This document shows, one piece after another, positions 26,548-35,275 of a DNA stretch of 43,085 bases. The notes under the pieces were generated by a model. The model made no database searches, was not told the DNA's origin, and worked only from the letters and a program-made list of their open reading frames with translations. This DNA comes from Sulfurimonas sp. Its GTDB lineage: Bacteria; Campylobacterota; Campylobacteria; Campylobacterales; Sulfurimonadaceae. A program made the position numbers and the translations under genes. Each line of letters opens with the position of its first letter. Within the stretch, counting starts at the first letter, position 1. The stretch is from NCBI GenBank assembly GCA_027063505.1, contig JAMORO010000013.1, forward strand, positions 1-43,085, read 5' to 3'.

Positions 26548-26883
26548 ATGAATAAATTTTTATTAATTATTTTATCGCTTACTATTTTTACTTTAACATC
26601 TTCAAATGCAGCTATATATAAGGGCCAAAGGGTCTTTGTAAAAAAATGTTTGAAGTGTCATGAGTCAGGTCAAAACTTTGTTGCTCAGTATAAAATGAGA
26701 AAATGGAAGAAGTGGATGAAGAAATCAGGTAAGCCACTCGCTGCACTTCATCTGAAAAATAAAAAAGCAAAAAAATCGTGGAAATACTTTAAAAGTAGAA
26801 AGTTTACGAAAAAAACAAAACATCTCAAGCAGTTTCTAGTTGAGTATGCAAAAGATAGCGGAAATGTTCCTGCTTGTAATTAA
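26548..26883 (+). CDS. Small basic exported cytochrome c-like protein
   Basis: A 111-residue protein with a signal peptide (hydrophobic 4-20, cleavage near SNA-A) and a single haem motif CLKCH at residues 34-38. The remainder is strongly basic, with many Lys and Trp residues (for example RKWKKWMKKSGK). M50, M57 and H68 are possible sixth ligands. A Cys near the C-terminus (residue 110) is unpaired. A good AGAGGG ribosome site precedes the ATG. It is a single-gene unit followed by a hairpin, and should be a periplasmic electron carrier. It is not a close match to any classic cytochrome class I can name. Confidence 0.82.
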   Translation: MNKFLLIILSLTIFTLTSSNAAIYKGQRVFVKKCLKCHESGQNFVAQYKMRKWKKWMKKSGKPLAALHLKNKKAKKSWKYFKSRKFTKKTKHLKQFLVEYAKDSGNVPACN

Positions 26884-26886
26884 TTA

Positions 26887-26915
26887 AGATATAAGGAGAT
26901 TCCTCCTTATAATCT
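26887..26915 (+). terminator. Hairpin after the basic cytochrome gene
   Basis: Bases 26887-26898 pair with 26903-26915 (12 pairs, one bulged A at 26911) around a 4-base loop. It starts 4 bases after the cytochrome stop codon. The downstream T-tract is poor, so it is a likely but not ideal intrinsic terminator. The stem also contains an AGGAG that would be hidden when folded. Confidence 0.5.
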
Positions 26916-26956
26916 GCAAAATCTTGTTCCTTCTTTGTAAAATCACCTTATTTCGC

Positions 26957-26962
26957 TAAAAT
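26957..26962 (+). promoter_or_regulatory. -10 box for argH
   Basis: CGCTAAAAT places a TAAAAT hexamer 31 bases upstream of the argH ATG. It gives a leader of about 25 bases containing the CGGAGA ribosome site. Confidence 0.45.
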
Positions 26963-26992
26963 ACAGAACTTTTTAAAATCGGAGAACCCAAC

Positions 26993-28381
26993 ATGAATAA
27001 AATGTGGTCAGGTCGCTTTAGTGCGAGTGCTTCAAGTCTGTTAGATCAATTTAATGCTTCAATTATGTACGATAGAAAACTCTATAAAGAGGATATCGAA
27101 GGTTCTTTAGCACATGCTGCTATGCTTGCTAAACAAGGGATTCTTACAACGGAAGAACTTACTCAGATAGTTGAGGGTCTTAACACTGTTATGAGTGAGA
27201 TAGAGTCTGGAGAATTTGAGTGGAATATCTCTGATGAAGATCTGCATATGGGAATCGAGAAGCGCTTAACGGCTCTTATCGGTGATGCTGGAAAAAAACT
27301 TCATACTGCTCGTAGTCGTAATGACCAAGTAGCTGTTGATTTTAGACGTTATGTTCTTCGCCAAAATCTTGAGATAGTAGATGGTCTTAAACTTTTAATG
27401 AAAGAAGTTTTAGTTGTAGCACAGAAGCATACTGAGACTCTTATTCCTGGTATGACGCACCTGCAGCATGCACAACCGATTAACTTTGGTTTCCATCTTG
27501 GGGCTTATCTCTCGATGTTTAAACGTGATATTGCTCGTTTTGAAGACTCTTATAAACGTAACAACATCTCACCACTTGGTTGTGCAGCACTTGCTGGAAC
27601 ACCACACAATGTAGACCGTGGAATGACTGCTGAAATTTTAGGTTTTGATAGTGTAAGTGTGAACTGTTTAGATACAGTGAGTGATAGAGATTTCGCTTTA
27701 GAAATCCTTTTTAATATCTCAACAATGATGATGCATATCTCACGTTTAAGTGAAGAGCTTGTTATGTGGTCGAGTTATGAGTTTGGTTTTGTTGAGCTTA
27801 GTGATGAGTACTCAACAGGTAGCTCTATCATGCCACAAAAGAAAAATCCAGATGTTCCAGAACTTCTTCGTGGTAAAACTGGTCGTGTTTATGGTGCTTT
27901 AATGGGTCTTTTAACTGTTATGAAAGGTCTTCCATTAGCATACAACAAAGATACTCAAGAAGATAAAGAGGGTGTTTTTGATGCAGTAGAGACTGCTACT
28001 ATTTCACTTGAGATTTTAAAAGAAGCTATCAAAACAATGGAAGTAAAAGCACATAATATGGAATCAGCTTGTGCTATTGGTCACTTGTCTGCAACTGACT
28101 TAGCGGATTACTTAGTTGAAAAGTGTGATATTCCTTTCCGTGAAGCTCACTTTATTACAGGTCGTGCTGTAGCTAAAGGTGAAGAGTTAAATGTTGACCT
28201 CTCTAGGATGGATTTCAAATACCTTCAAGAGATAGATGCACGTATTAACGAAGATGTAATGGCTTATCTTGGTTTACGTCACTCAATGAATGCACGAACA
28301 TCAGAAGGTGGAACTGCTAGTGAGCGTACAAAAGAACAGCTTAAATACTTTGAAGATTTTTTAGAAGGAAAAACTAAATGA
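26993..28381 (+). CDS. argH: Argininosuccinate lyase
   Basis: A 462-residue member of the fumarase/aspartase superfamily that cleaves argininosuccinate into arginine and fumarate, the last step of arginine synthesis. Signatures are the N-terminal [34 protein letters not shown], and the catalytic loop [23 protein letters not shown]. The start at ATG 26993 has a GGAGAA ribosome site. It overlaps the OsmC gene by 4 bases. argB, from the same pathway, lies 11 kb upstream. Confidence 0.97.
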   Translation: MNKMWSGRFSASASSLLDQFNASIMYDRKLYKEDIEGSLAHAAMLAKQGILTTEELTQIVEGLNTVMSEIESGEFEWNISDEDLHMGIEKRLTALIGDAGKKLHTARSRNDQVAVDFRRYVLRQNLEIVDGLKLLMKEVLVVAQKHTETLIPGMTHLQHAQPINFGFHLGAYLSMFKRDIARFEDSYKRNNISPLGCAALAGTPHNVDRGMTAEILGFDSVSVNCLDTVSDRDFALEILFNISTMMMHISRLSEELVMWSSYEFGFVELSDEYSTGSSIMPQKKNPDVPELLRGKTGRVYGALMGLLTVMKGLPLAYNKDTQEDKEGVFDAVETATISLEILKEAIKTMEVKAHNMESACAIGHLSATDLADYLVEKCDIPFREAHFITGRAVAKGEELNVDLSRMDFKYLQEIDARINEDVMAYLGLRHSMNARTSEGGTASERTKEQLKYFEDFLEGKTK

Positions 28382-28842
28382 AAGTAACTGTAACACATAA
28401 AGATGCTATGAAGTTTGAAGCTAAAACAGCAAAAAGTAGTTTTATTATTGACTGTCCGACAATCTCTCCGATAGAGTATTTCCTCTCTGGAATAATTACT
28501 TGTAGTGCAACAGATTTGATTCTTATCCCTAAAAATCAAGGTAAAACTGTTACAGATTTAGTTGTAGATGGAGAAGTTAATCGTGCCCAGCCACATCCAG
28601 CTAAGTTTGATACACTTCACTTAACTTATAACTTTAATTCAGATGCAGATGATATAACAGCTGCAAGATGGGTAATGGCCTCTTTAGAGACTTACTGTTC
28701 AACTATTAATACTATTCGTGATACGACTGCTATCTCATATAGTATTACACATAATGGAAATCTTATTCGTGAAAATGAGAAGATGATTTCAGGTCAGGGA
28801 ACACAAATTGATATGGGTGAAATAGAAGCCTGCCCAAGCTAG
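28378..28842 (+). CDS. OsmC-family peroxiredoxin-like protein
   Basis: A 154-residue OsmC/Ohr-fold protein. The two redox cysteines of the family are in place: C42 in [12 protein letters not shown] and C107 in LETYCSTIN. OsmC/Ohr proteins reduce organic or fatty acid hydroperoxides by a Cys-Cys mechanism with lipoyl-type or thiol reductants. An acidic tail of about 15 residues follows the core. The gene overlaps the argH stop by 4 bases, so it is cotranslated with argH. The subgroup (OsmC, Ohr or YhfA type) cannot be settled by eye; YhfA-like is possible. Confidence 0.85.
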   Translation: MKVTVTHKDAMKFEAKTAKSSFIIDCPTISPIEYFLSGIITCSATDLILIPKNQGKTVTDLVVDGEVNRAQPHPAKFDTLHLTYNFNSDADDITAARWVMASLETYCSTINTIRDTTAISYSITHNGNLIRENEKMISGQGTQIDMGEIEACPS

Positions 28843-28926
28843 ATAGTATCTCTCTCTTTTGTAATGATTCTTAAAAAGTTGGCTATAGTCATACTTTTTT
28901 AAGAGTTACTAAAATTATTTTTAGAC

Positions 28927-29013
28927 TTTTTTTCCCTACATTTTTACAAAATTTTTTCAATTCCATTGCATTTTGCCATATTTTCCATATTTTATTTAAT
29001 TATCATCTAAAAT
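28927..29013 (+). promoter_or_regulatory. Strong-looking promoter with helically phased T-tracts
   Basis: T-tracts begin at 28927, 28941, 28952, 28961, 28971, 28981 and 28990. Apart from the first gap they recur every 9-11 bases, close to one helical turn, and end in a TAAAAT -10 hexamer at 29008-29013. Phased T-tracts replace the -35 box in Campylobacter-type sigma-70 promoters and also bend DNA. The promoter would drive the 38-residue gene with a leader of about 40 bases. Confidence 0.65.
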
Positions 29014-29059
29014 ACAATCAGACATAGAAAGATTAATAAAATAGTTGTAGGAGAGTAAA

Positions 29060-29176
29060 ATGTTTGAAATGACAATGGTTTTAATGGCAACAGCACTGCT
29101 TGGAACAATAGCTTATGAGTTTAGTATGGTTATAAAAGGAAGAGAGTGGGGTGAAAACGCTAGTAATTTTTTCTAG
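29060..29176 (+). CDS. 38-residue single-pass membrane protein, function unknown
   Basis: The frame from ATG 29060 to TAG 29176 encodes 38 residues: a short N-terminus, one hydrophobic helix (about residues 5-20) and a charged tail ending in the Lys-Gly-Arg-Glu-Trp-Gly-Glu-Asn stretch. A strong Shine-Dalgarno sequence (AGGAGAG) lies 5-6 bases upstream. A promoter with phased T-tracts precedes it, and a terminator hairpin is folded into its last codons. This complete, dedicated transcription unit makes a real gene likely despite its size. The layout resembles small single-helix accessory subunits of membrane complexes (such as oxidase subunits), but no family is recognised and no partner gene is adjacent. 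Confidence 0.65.
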   Translation: MFEMTMVLMATALLGTIAYEFSMVIKGREWGENASNFF

Positions 29177-29183
29177 CGTTTTT
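29154..29183. terminator. Bidirectional terminator between the 38-residue gene and the HIT gene
   Basis: A 10-bp perfect stem pairs 29154-29163 with 29173-29182 around a 9-base loop, with T's after the stem on the plus strand and A's before it. It can serve both the plus-strand small gene, whose stop codon is inside the stem, and the minus-strand HIT gene ending at 29195. Confidence 0.75.
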
Positions 29184-29194
29184 AGAGTTTGTTA

Positions 29195-29551
29195 TTATAA
29201 ATTATTCTTTGGATCAGAGTCACTAAAGTGCCCCCATGCAAGTTTAGTACCACCTAAGATATGAAAATGTAAGTGCTTTACTTCTTGCCCACCATTTTCA
29301 CCTATATTTGTAATAACTCTATAGCCTGATTTGTCTATTTTAACAGTTTTTGCAACCTCTTGCATAAAAGTTGTCATACCAGCCATAGTCTCAGCAGTAA
29401 CTTCAATAAAACTATCAACATGGCATTTTGGAATGGCTAAGATATGGACAGGAGCCTTAGGGTTAATATCATGGAAAGCTAAAAAATCATCATTCTCAGC
29501 AATGATATTTGCAGGGATTTCTTTATTTACTATTTTACAAAATAAACACAT
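29195..29551 (-). CDS. HIT-family nucleotide hydrolase (HinT-like)
   Basis: A 118-residue histidine-triad protein. The catalytic triad motif HLHFHIL holds H93, H95 and H97. The N-terminal CLFC (C2, C5) and H44 suggest the zinc site found in many bacterial HIT proteins. FLAFHDINPKAPVHILAIPKCH is the nucleotide-binding strand region. HinT-like enzymes hydrolyse purine nucleoside phosphoramidates and aminoacyl-adenylates. It is a single minus-strand gene, divergent from pheS and convergent with the 38-residue gene. Confidence 0.93.
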   Translation of the reverse strand: MCLFCKIVNKEIPANIIAENDDFLAFHDINPKAPVHILAIPKCHVDSFIEVTAETMAGMTTFMQEVAKTVKIDKSGYRVITNIGENGGQEVKHLHFHILGGTKLAWGHFSDSDPKNNL

Positions 29552-29624
29552 GTGTTATTCCTTGTTTTTGGGTTATTGTAGCACAAATTATTGTAAATGA
29601 AGCTATTTATTAGCTATGTTTTAC

Positions 29625-29630
29625 TATAAT
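29625..29630 (+). promoter_or_regulatory. -10 box for pheS-pheT-aroA
   Basis: A perfect TATAAT at 29625-29630 lies in the 135-base divergent region between the HIT gene and pheS. The leader to the TTG start at 29687 is about 50 bases. No leader peptide rich in Phe codons and no clear attenuator was seen in it. Confidence 0.6.
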
Positions 29631-29686
29631 CTTTTTAAAATTTGTAAAAGTAATAATTAACATTACTTAATAATGGAGACTCTATA

Positions 29687-30679
29687 TTGAAAGAGTGGTA
29701 CGATAAAATAAACGAAGCGACAAGTGTTGAAACTTTAGAAGAGATACGTATAAGTGTATTTGGTAAAAAAGGTATTTTAGCAGCTGAATTTTCTAAAATG
29801 AAGGGTCTTTCAGGGCCTGAAAAAGGAAAATTAGCAAAAGAGTTAAACAGTCATAAATCTGCACTTATGAATGAGTTTACAGCGAAAAAGATAACTCTAC
29901 AGACAGAAGCACTTAAAGAGGCTATGAAAGCGGAAGCTATAGATGTATCAATGTTTTCAACTTCTAGTCAGTCAGGTGCACTGCACCCTGTGATGGAGAC
30001 AATGGATAGAATAGTTGAGTACTTCTCATCTATGAATTTTGCTGTAAAAACAGGACAAATTGTAGAGGATGACTTTAACAACTTTGAAGCACTCAATCTT
30101 CCAAAATACCATCCAGCCCGTGACATGCAAGATACATTTTACTTTAAAGATGAGATGATGCTTCGTACACACACATCACCTGTTCAGATTAGAACAATGA
30201 TGTCTACAAAACCACCTATTCGTATGATTGCTCCAGGGGCAGTGTTTCGTCGTGACTATGACTTAACACATACTCCTATGTTTCATCAAGTAGAAGGTCT
30301 TTTAGTAGATAAAGAGGGAACTGTCTCTTTTGCAAACTTGAAGTTTATATTAGAAGATTTTCTTCGCTATATGTTTGGTGATGTAGAAGTTCGTTTTCGT
30401 CCCTCTTTTTTCCCATTTACAGAACCATCTGCAGAGGTAGATATCTCTTGTGTATTCTGTAAAGGCGAAGGGTGTCGTGTATGTTCACACACTGGCTGGT
30501 TAGAAGTACTTGGATGTGGTATAGTTGATCCAAATGTATTTGAAGCAGTAAACTACAAAGATGTTAGTGGTTATGCTTTTGGACTTGGTGTAGAGCGTTT
30601 TGCAATGCTTATTCATCAGATTGGAGACCTTCGTTCACTTTTTGAAGGTGATATTAAACTACTGGAGCAGTTTCAATGA
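29687..30679 (+). CDS. pheS: Phenylalanyl-tRNA synthetase alpha subunit
   Basis: A 330-residue class II catalytic subunit that, as an alpha2-beta2 enzyme with PheT, charges tRNA-Phe. An N-terminal coiled-coil region (about 1-85) binds tRNA. Motif 2 is around [29 protein letters not shown] (about 180-210), and motif 3 is [15 protein letters not shown] (about 303-317). A short Cys cluster ([17 protein letters not shown], residues about 251-267) is typical of the family. The start is TTG 29687 with TGGAG upstream. It overlaps pheT by 4 bases. Confidence 0.97.
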   Translation: MKEWYDKINEATSVETLEEIRISVFGKKGILAAEFSKMKGLSGPEKGKLAKELNSHKSALMNEFTAKKITLQTEALKEAMKAEAIDVSMFSTSSQSGALHPVMETMDRIVEYFSSMNFAVKTGQIVEDDFNNFEALNLPKYHPARDMQDTFYFKDEMMLRTHTSPVQIRTMMSTKPPIRMIAPGAVFRRDYDLTHTPMFHQVEGLLVDKEGTVSFANLKFILEDFLRYMFGDVEVRFRPSFFPFTEPSAEVDISCVFCKGEGCRVCSHTGWLEVLGCGIVDPNVFEAVNYKDVSGYAFGLGVERFAMLIHQIGDLRSLFEGDIKLLEQFQ

Positions 30680-33006
30680 TAGTAACAAGATCTTGGTTAA
30701 ACGAGTGGATAGACCTTAGTGGTATTTCTACTGAAGAGATTGCAAAAACTTTTAATAGTATCGGTTTAGAAGTAGATAGAGTAGAAGAGTATAGAGTTCC
30801 TAAGAAGATAGTTTTTGGTAAAGTTCTTGAGTGTGAGAAACATCCAGATGCAGATAAGTTAAATGTATGTCAGGTAGATATTGGTTCATCAATTCGCCAG
30901 ATCGTATGTGGTGCTGCAAATGTAAGAACTGGTTTAACAGTTGCAGTTGCAGTAGTAGGTGCAGAGATGCCTGCTGGCTTAGTAATTAAACCTGTAAAAC
31001 TTCGTGGTGTAGACTCTGATGGAATGATCTGTTCAGCAGGAGAGTTAGGTTTAGCTGATATGGGTAAAGGTATTTTAGAGATTGACAGTAGTGTTGGTGC
31101 AGTTAAACTTGGTGACAATGTAAACACAAACTCATTTTTTAATGATGATCTTATTGAGATTGAACTTACAGCAAATCGTGGGGACTGTTTAAGTATACGT
31201 GGTGTTGCTCGTGATCTTTCAGCTGCTTTTGATAGACCTATAAAAGAGTATATTGTTACAGATAATGATGATAAACGTGGCATTGGAAGAGTGCTTTCTC
31301 TAGCACACGAAAAAGATCTGAATGTAAACCTAGAGTATAAAGCTCTTGATTTAAAAGATTTAGAACTACCGACTTTGGTTAAACTTAGATTAGCACAGAT
31401 TCAAGAGCAGAGGGATTCTGATATTGAGAGTATGTTACTCTACATTACACAGAGTACAGGTGTTATCTTACGTGCATACGATCACAGTTTCTTCTGTAAA
31501 GATGATGAAAAAATGGCAAAAGTTATTTTGAGTGAAGATGAAAAAGGTTTTGCTTGTATTAAAAGTGAGAACATAGCCTCTATTGTTGGAATCGTTCAAG
31601 ACGATGCTTCAAAAGTAAAAGAGGATGAGAGTGTTATCTTACTAGAGGCTTCTTATATTCCACCTGAGATTATCAGTAAAAAAATGTCTGAGACAAAAAT
31701 TGAGTCTGGGCCAATGTTTTACAAAACATCAAGAGGAAGTGAACCTGAACTTGATGCAGGACTCTCGTACTGTATTGATATGATTGAGGCAAACTCTGCT
31801 TCTAAGACATATAGTGGTAAAATCGAACTTATTAATAGTTATGTTGAAAAGATTGTGATTGTTACTAAGCAAGAGATAGATGAGATAATAGGTGCAAAGA
31901 TAGATAAGATAACTGTTGCAAATATTCTTAAAAACCTCGGCTTTGACACTTCTAAATCTTCAACAGATAACTTTGTAATTAGTGTGCCACAGTTTCGTCA
32001 TGACATCGTTAATAAGCAGGATATTGTGGAAGAAATTGTGCGTATGGTTGGTATAGATAATATTCCATCAAAACCATTTATTTTGACTGAAGATAATCGT
32101 TTAGAAGATAATTATTTTGAATATAAAAAGCGTTCTATCTTTAGACATCGTGCGGCAAGTAATGGCTTTTTTGAATCTGTTCATTTTGTATTTGATGAGA
32201 AGAAAACTTTGAACTCTTATGGTTTTGCTACAACAAAAGATGAGTTAGAGTTACTTAACCCAATTGTTCAGACACTTGATACTTTAAGACCAACACTCTT
32301 AACAGGTCTCCTTAAAGCTGCTTCACAAAATGTGAAAAATGGCTACTCTAGTGTAAGACTTTTTGAAATTGGTTCTGTTTTTACACCTGATCGAGAGGAG
32401 TCATATAATATGGCTTTTATCTTTAGTGGTGATAAAGAGAGTGAGAGCTTAGCAAATGCAGGAAAACCTTCTAAAGTTGATTTTGCATACTTTGTACAGA
32501 AAATATCTGATGTTGTTGGTGCGATAACTCTTCGTGAGTACAAAACAATACATACACTTTCTCATGAGTACCAGACAGCAGAAGTTCTGATGAATGGTGA
32601 GGTTATTGGTGAGTTGTTCCGTGTACATCCAAATGTTGAAAAAGATTATGATTTAGATGTAACATATATGTGTGAGTTGGCATTTGAAAAAATTCCTCAT
32701 GGACTTAAAATAGCACGAAAAACATCAAAATATCAGGCATCATTTAAAGATTTAAGTCTAATTATGCCAAAAGCAATGAGATATGAAAAAGTAAAAGCTG
32801 TTATCGAAAATGCAGAAATTACTAATCTTATTCGTTTTTATCCTGTAGATAAGTACAGTGATGACTCTTTAGGTGAAGATATGAGTCTAAGTATTCGTTT
32901 TGTTCTTCAGTCTATGGAAAAAACATTAGAAGAGGAAGATATAACTTCTGCTATGGATAGTATTTTAGTTACACTTAAAAGTGAACTTGGTATAGGTCTG
33001 AGATAA
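30676..33006 (+). CDS. pheT: Phenylalanyl-tRNA synthetase beta subunit
   Basis: A 776-residue beta subunit. Domains in order: an EMAP-like tRNA-binding domain (about 40-150, with [23 protein letters not shown]), B3/B4 (about 205-365), B5 (about 400-470), the catalytic-like fold (about 480-680) and a C-terminal ferredoxin-like anticodon-binding domain (about 685-776). In E. coli the B3/B4 domain edits Tyr-tRNA-Phe. Here the histidine of the HAFD stretch is replaced (LRAYD, R266), the glycine-rich GGIFGG-type loop reads ASIVGIVQ (301-308) and the Thr-Asp-Ala loop is replaced by SGPMFYK (344-350), while E324 is kept. Editing may be weakened or altered. It overlaps aroA by one base. Confidence 0.96.
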   Translation: MIVTRSWLNEWIDLSGISTEEIAKTFNSIGLEVDRVEEYRVPKKIVFGKVLECEKHPDADKLNVCQVDIGSSIRQIVCGAANVRTGLTVAVAVVGAEMPAGLVIKPVKLRGVDSDGMICSAGELGLADMGKGILEIDSSVGAVKLGDNVNTNSFFNDDLIEIELTANRGDCLSIRGVARDLSAAFDRPIKEYIVTDNDDKRGIGRVLSLAHEKDLNVNLEYKALDLKDLELPTLVKLRLAQIQEQRDSDIESMLLYITQSTGVILRAYDHSFFCKDDEKMAKVILSEDEKGFACIKSENIASIVGIVQDDASKVKEDESVILLEASYIPPEIISKKMSETKIESGPMFYKTSRGSEPELDAGLSYCIDMIEANSASKTYSGKIELINSYVEKIVIVTKQEIDEIIGAKIDKITVANILKNLGFDTSKSSTDNFVISVPQFRHDIVNKQDIVEEIVRMVGIDNIPSKPFILTEDNRLEDNYFEYKKRSIFRHRAASNGFFESVHFVFDEKKTLNSYGFATTKDELELLNPIVQTLDTLRPTLLTGLLKAASQNVKNGYSSVRLFEIGSVFTPDREESYNMAFIFSGDKESESLANAGKPSKVDFAYFVQKISDVVGAITLREYKTIHTLSHEYQTAEVLMNGEVIGELFRVHPNVEKDYDLDVTYMCELAFEKIPHGLKIARKTSKYQASFKDLSLIMPKAMRYEKVKAVIENAEITNLIRFYPVDKYSDDSLGEDMSLSIRFVLQSMEKTLEEEDITSAMDSILVTLKSELGIGLR

Positions 33007-34286
33007 TGAGTAGGGTTGTAGTATCTCCTGCTTCATCTTTTTCGCTTAACATTAGTGAAATAGCACCTGATAAGTCTATCTCACACCGTAGTGTAATGTT
33101 TGCTATGCTTGCAAATGGTGAGAGTGTGATAGAAAATTTTCTACGCGCTGAAGATACTATGAACTCTTTAAAGATTGTAAAAAATCTCGGTGCAAAAGTA
33201 GAAGATGATGGAAAAACTATTAAAATTTCAAGTGATGGAATACAAGAGAGTTTTGAAGTCTTAGACTGTGGAAACTCTGGGACTGGAATGCGTCTATTCT
33301 GTGGGCTTTTAAGTTCTGCAAATGGTCACTTTGTTTTAACTGGTGATAAGTATCTCCGTTCACGTCCAATGAAACGTGTTACTACACCCCTTCTTAGTAT
33401 AGGGGCAAAACTTGATGGACGAGATGAGGGTGATTTAGCTCCTCTCTCTATTCGTGGTGCCTCATTAAATTCGTTTAATTATGAATCTAAAATTGCTTCA
33501 GCTCAAGTAAAATCATGTATGATTCTTGCTGCTCTTCGTGCGAATGGTATCTGTACATATACCGAACCGGAACTCTCTCGTGATCATACTGAAAGAATGT
33601 TAAAAGGTATGGGTGCTGGTATAGAAGTTGATGGTCTTAAAACCACTATTACACCAATGACAGAATTACTAAACCCTTTAACTATTCGTGTACCCGCTGA
33701 TCCTTCATCTGCATTTTTCTTTGCAGTTGCTGCAGCTATTACTCCAAACTCTAACATTATTTTAGAGGGTGTTACTTTGAATCCTACTCGTATTGAGGCA
33801 TTTAAAGCTTTAGAGAGAATGGGTGCAGATATCTCTTATGAAATAACTGACAATAAGTACGAACCGATAGGAAACATTACAGTCAAACACTCAAAACTTC
33901 ATGGAATTGTTGTTGAAGATAATATCTCATGGCTCATTGATGAACTTCCAGTACTTTCAATAGCTATGGCTTGTGCAGAAGGTGAAAGTCTTATTAAAAA
34001 TGCAGAAGAACTTCGAGTGAAAGAGTCAGATAGAATCTCAACTGTTGTAGAAGGATTGAGAGCTGCAAATATAGAGGTCCATGAGTATAAAGATGGTTAT
34101 AAAGTAGTTGGTGGAGTATTAAAATCTGCGAAAGTAGATAGTGATGGTGATCATAGAATCGCAATGAGCTTTATAATCGCAGGACTTAAGTGTGGAATGG
34201 AAGTGACAGATTTAGAGTGTATAAATACCTCATTTCCAAACTTTTTTGAACTGTTACAAAAAATTACTAAAATAGAAATTTCTTAA
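33006..34286 (+). CDS. aroA: 3-Phosphoshikimate 1-carboxyvinyltransferase (EPSP synthase)
   Basis: A 426-residue EPSP synthase, joining shikimate-3-phosphate and phosphoenolpyruvate in aromatic amino acid synthesis. Signatures are DKSISHRSVMFAMLANGES (substrate-binding Lys/Ser/Arg), LDCGNSGTGMRL, SAQVKSCMILAAL, SRDHTERMLKGMG and ELRVKESDRI. The start codon overlaps the pheT stop by a base, so pheS-pheT-aroA are one transcript and combine production and charging of phenylalanine. The gap to ispH is 33 bases. Confidence 0.97.
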   Translation: MSRVVVSPASSFSLNISEIAPDKSISHRSVMFAMLANGESVIENFLRAEDTMNSLKIVKNLGAKVEDDGKTIKISSDGIQESFEVLDCGNSGTGMRLFCGLLSSANGHFVLTGDKYLRSRPMKRVTTPLLSIGAKLDGRDEGDLAPLSIRGASLNSFNYESKIASAQVKSCMILAALRANGICTYTEPELSRDHTERMLKGMGAGIEVDGLKTTITPMTELLNPLTIRVPADPSSAFFFAVAAAITPNSNIILEGVTLNPTRIEAFKALERMGADISYEITDNKYEPIGNITVKHSKLHGIVVEDNISWLIDELPVLSIAMACAEGESLIKNAEELRVKESDRISTVVEGLRAANIEVHEYKDGYKVVGGVLKSAKVDSDGDHRIAMSFIIAGLKCGMEVTDLECINTSFPNFFELLQKITKIEIS

Positions 34287-34319
34287 GAAATTCATTCTTA
34301 TTAATAACTAGGAGAATAT

Positions 34320-35150
34320 ATGCGTATACAACTTGCACAAAATTATGGTTTCTGTTTTGGTGTGAAACGTGCCATTAAAATAGCAGAAGAGAATATAAAT
34401 GCTGCAACATATGGTCCTCTTATTCATAACTCAAAAGAGATTGCACGCCTTGATAAGGACTATCAAGTAGGTCTTGTTGAAGACTTTACAACTTTTGAGA
34501 GTGGTGATAAGGCTATTGTAAGAACTCATGGTATTGTTAAAGATGAGTTAGCCGCTCTGCATGAAGCTGGAGTTGATGTAGTAGATGCAACATGTCCCTA
34601 TGTAACAAAACCTCAAGAGATATGTCAAGAGATGAGTGAAGCTGGATATGATGTTATTATCTTTGGCGATGAAGCACATCCTGAGATAAAAGGTGTAAAA
34701 TCGTATGCTACACATGGTGCAAGAGTTGTAACAGAAGTAGATGAGTTAAAATCTATGAAGTTCAAAGAGAAAATTGCTCTTGTTGCACAGACAACTCGAA
34801 AAGTAGAAGATTATATGGCTATAGCTACATATCTTATTCCTCGTTATAAAGAGGTTCGTGTTTTTAATACTATATGTAATGCAACATTTGAAAATCAAGA
34901 AGCGGTTGATAAGATCTCAAGAGAAGCTGATGTTATGATAATAATTGGTGGTAAAAACTCTTCAAATACAAAACAACTAGCTTCAATCTCAAAAGAGAAC
35001 TGTACTAATACTTATCATATAGAGGATGAAACAGAACTTGAAGATTCATGGTTTGATAATAAAAACTTTTGTGGTATTAGTGCGGGTGCATCAACACCTG
35101 ACTGGATCATACAAAATGTGGTTGATGCCATTCAAAAAAGTGTGAATTAG
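34320..35150 (+). CDS. ispH: 4-Hydroxy-3-methylbut-2-enyl diphosphate reductase
   Basis: A 276-residue iron-sulfur enzyme, the last step of the MEP isoprenoid pathway, giving isopentenyl and dimethylallyl diphosphate. The three cluster cysteines are C12 (GFCFGVKRA), the Cys of DATCPYVTK (about residue 95) and that of NTICNATFENQEAV (about 186). The conserved Glu of the catalytic loop and the GGKNSSNTK motif are also present. An AGGAG ribosome site precedes the ATG. Its product feeds the polyprenyl synthase at 17046. The 3' end of the gene is folded into a terminator. Confidence 0.97.
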   Translation: MRIQLAQNYGFCFGVKRAIKIAEENINAATYGPLIHNSKEIARLDKDYQVGLVEDFTTFESGDKAIVRTHGIVKDELAALHEAGVDVVDATCPYVTKPQEICQEMSEAGYDVIIFGDEAHPEIKGVKSYATHGARVVTEVDELKSMKFKEKIALVAQTTRKVEDYMAIATYLIPRYKEVRVFNTICNATFENQEAVDKISREADVMIIIGGKNSSNTKQLASISKENCTNTYHIEDETELEDSWFDNKNFCGISAGASTPDWIIQNVVDAIQKSVN

Positions 35151-35174
35151 TAAGTCACTAATTTAACACTTTTT
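35135..35174 (+). terminator. Intrinsic terminator overlapping the ispH stop codon
   Basis: Bases 35135-35150 pair with 35158-35174 in a stem of about 16 pairs (one G-U, one bulged A at 35165) around a 7-base loop. The descending arm ends in TTTTT, followed by T-rich sequence. The ascending arm contains the last five codons and the stop of ispH. It separates the pheST-aroA-ispH unit from rpsA. Confidence 0.75.
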
Positions 35175-35243
35175 CTTCCCTTTTATCTTTCTTCTCTCAT
35201 TTAGACATATTTAATAGCAAAATAATCATTTTTTAGATATAAT
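35170..35243 (+). promoter_or_regulatory. rpsA promoter with phased T-tracts
   Basis: A perfect TATAAT lies at 35238-35243. T-tracts upstream begin near 35170, 35181, 35188, 35200, 35210 and 35229, mostly 7-12 bases apart. This resembles the T-phased promoter before the 38-residue gene. The leader to the rpsA ATG is about 25 bases and carries AGAGGA. Confidence 0.6.
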
Positions 35244-35275
35244 CACGACAATTTTTATGTAACAGAGGATAGATA

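Noticed and set aside
28869..28903. Terminator after osmC formed by matching A- and T-runs
   Set aside because: The stem is almost all A-T with a bulge and a 13-base loop, and no T-run follows it. It is too weak to call as a feature.
30870..31283. Open frame of 137 codons on the minus strand inside pheT
   Set aside because: It is antisense to a clear PheT domain, has a low-complexity Ser/Pro/Thr-rich translation, no ribosome site and no recognisable motif. It is a shadow of codon bias.
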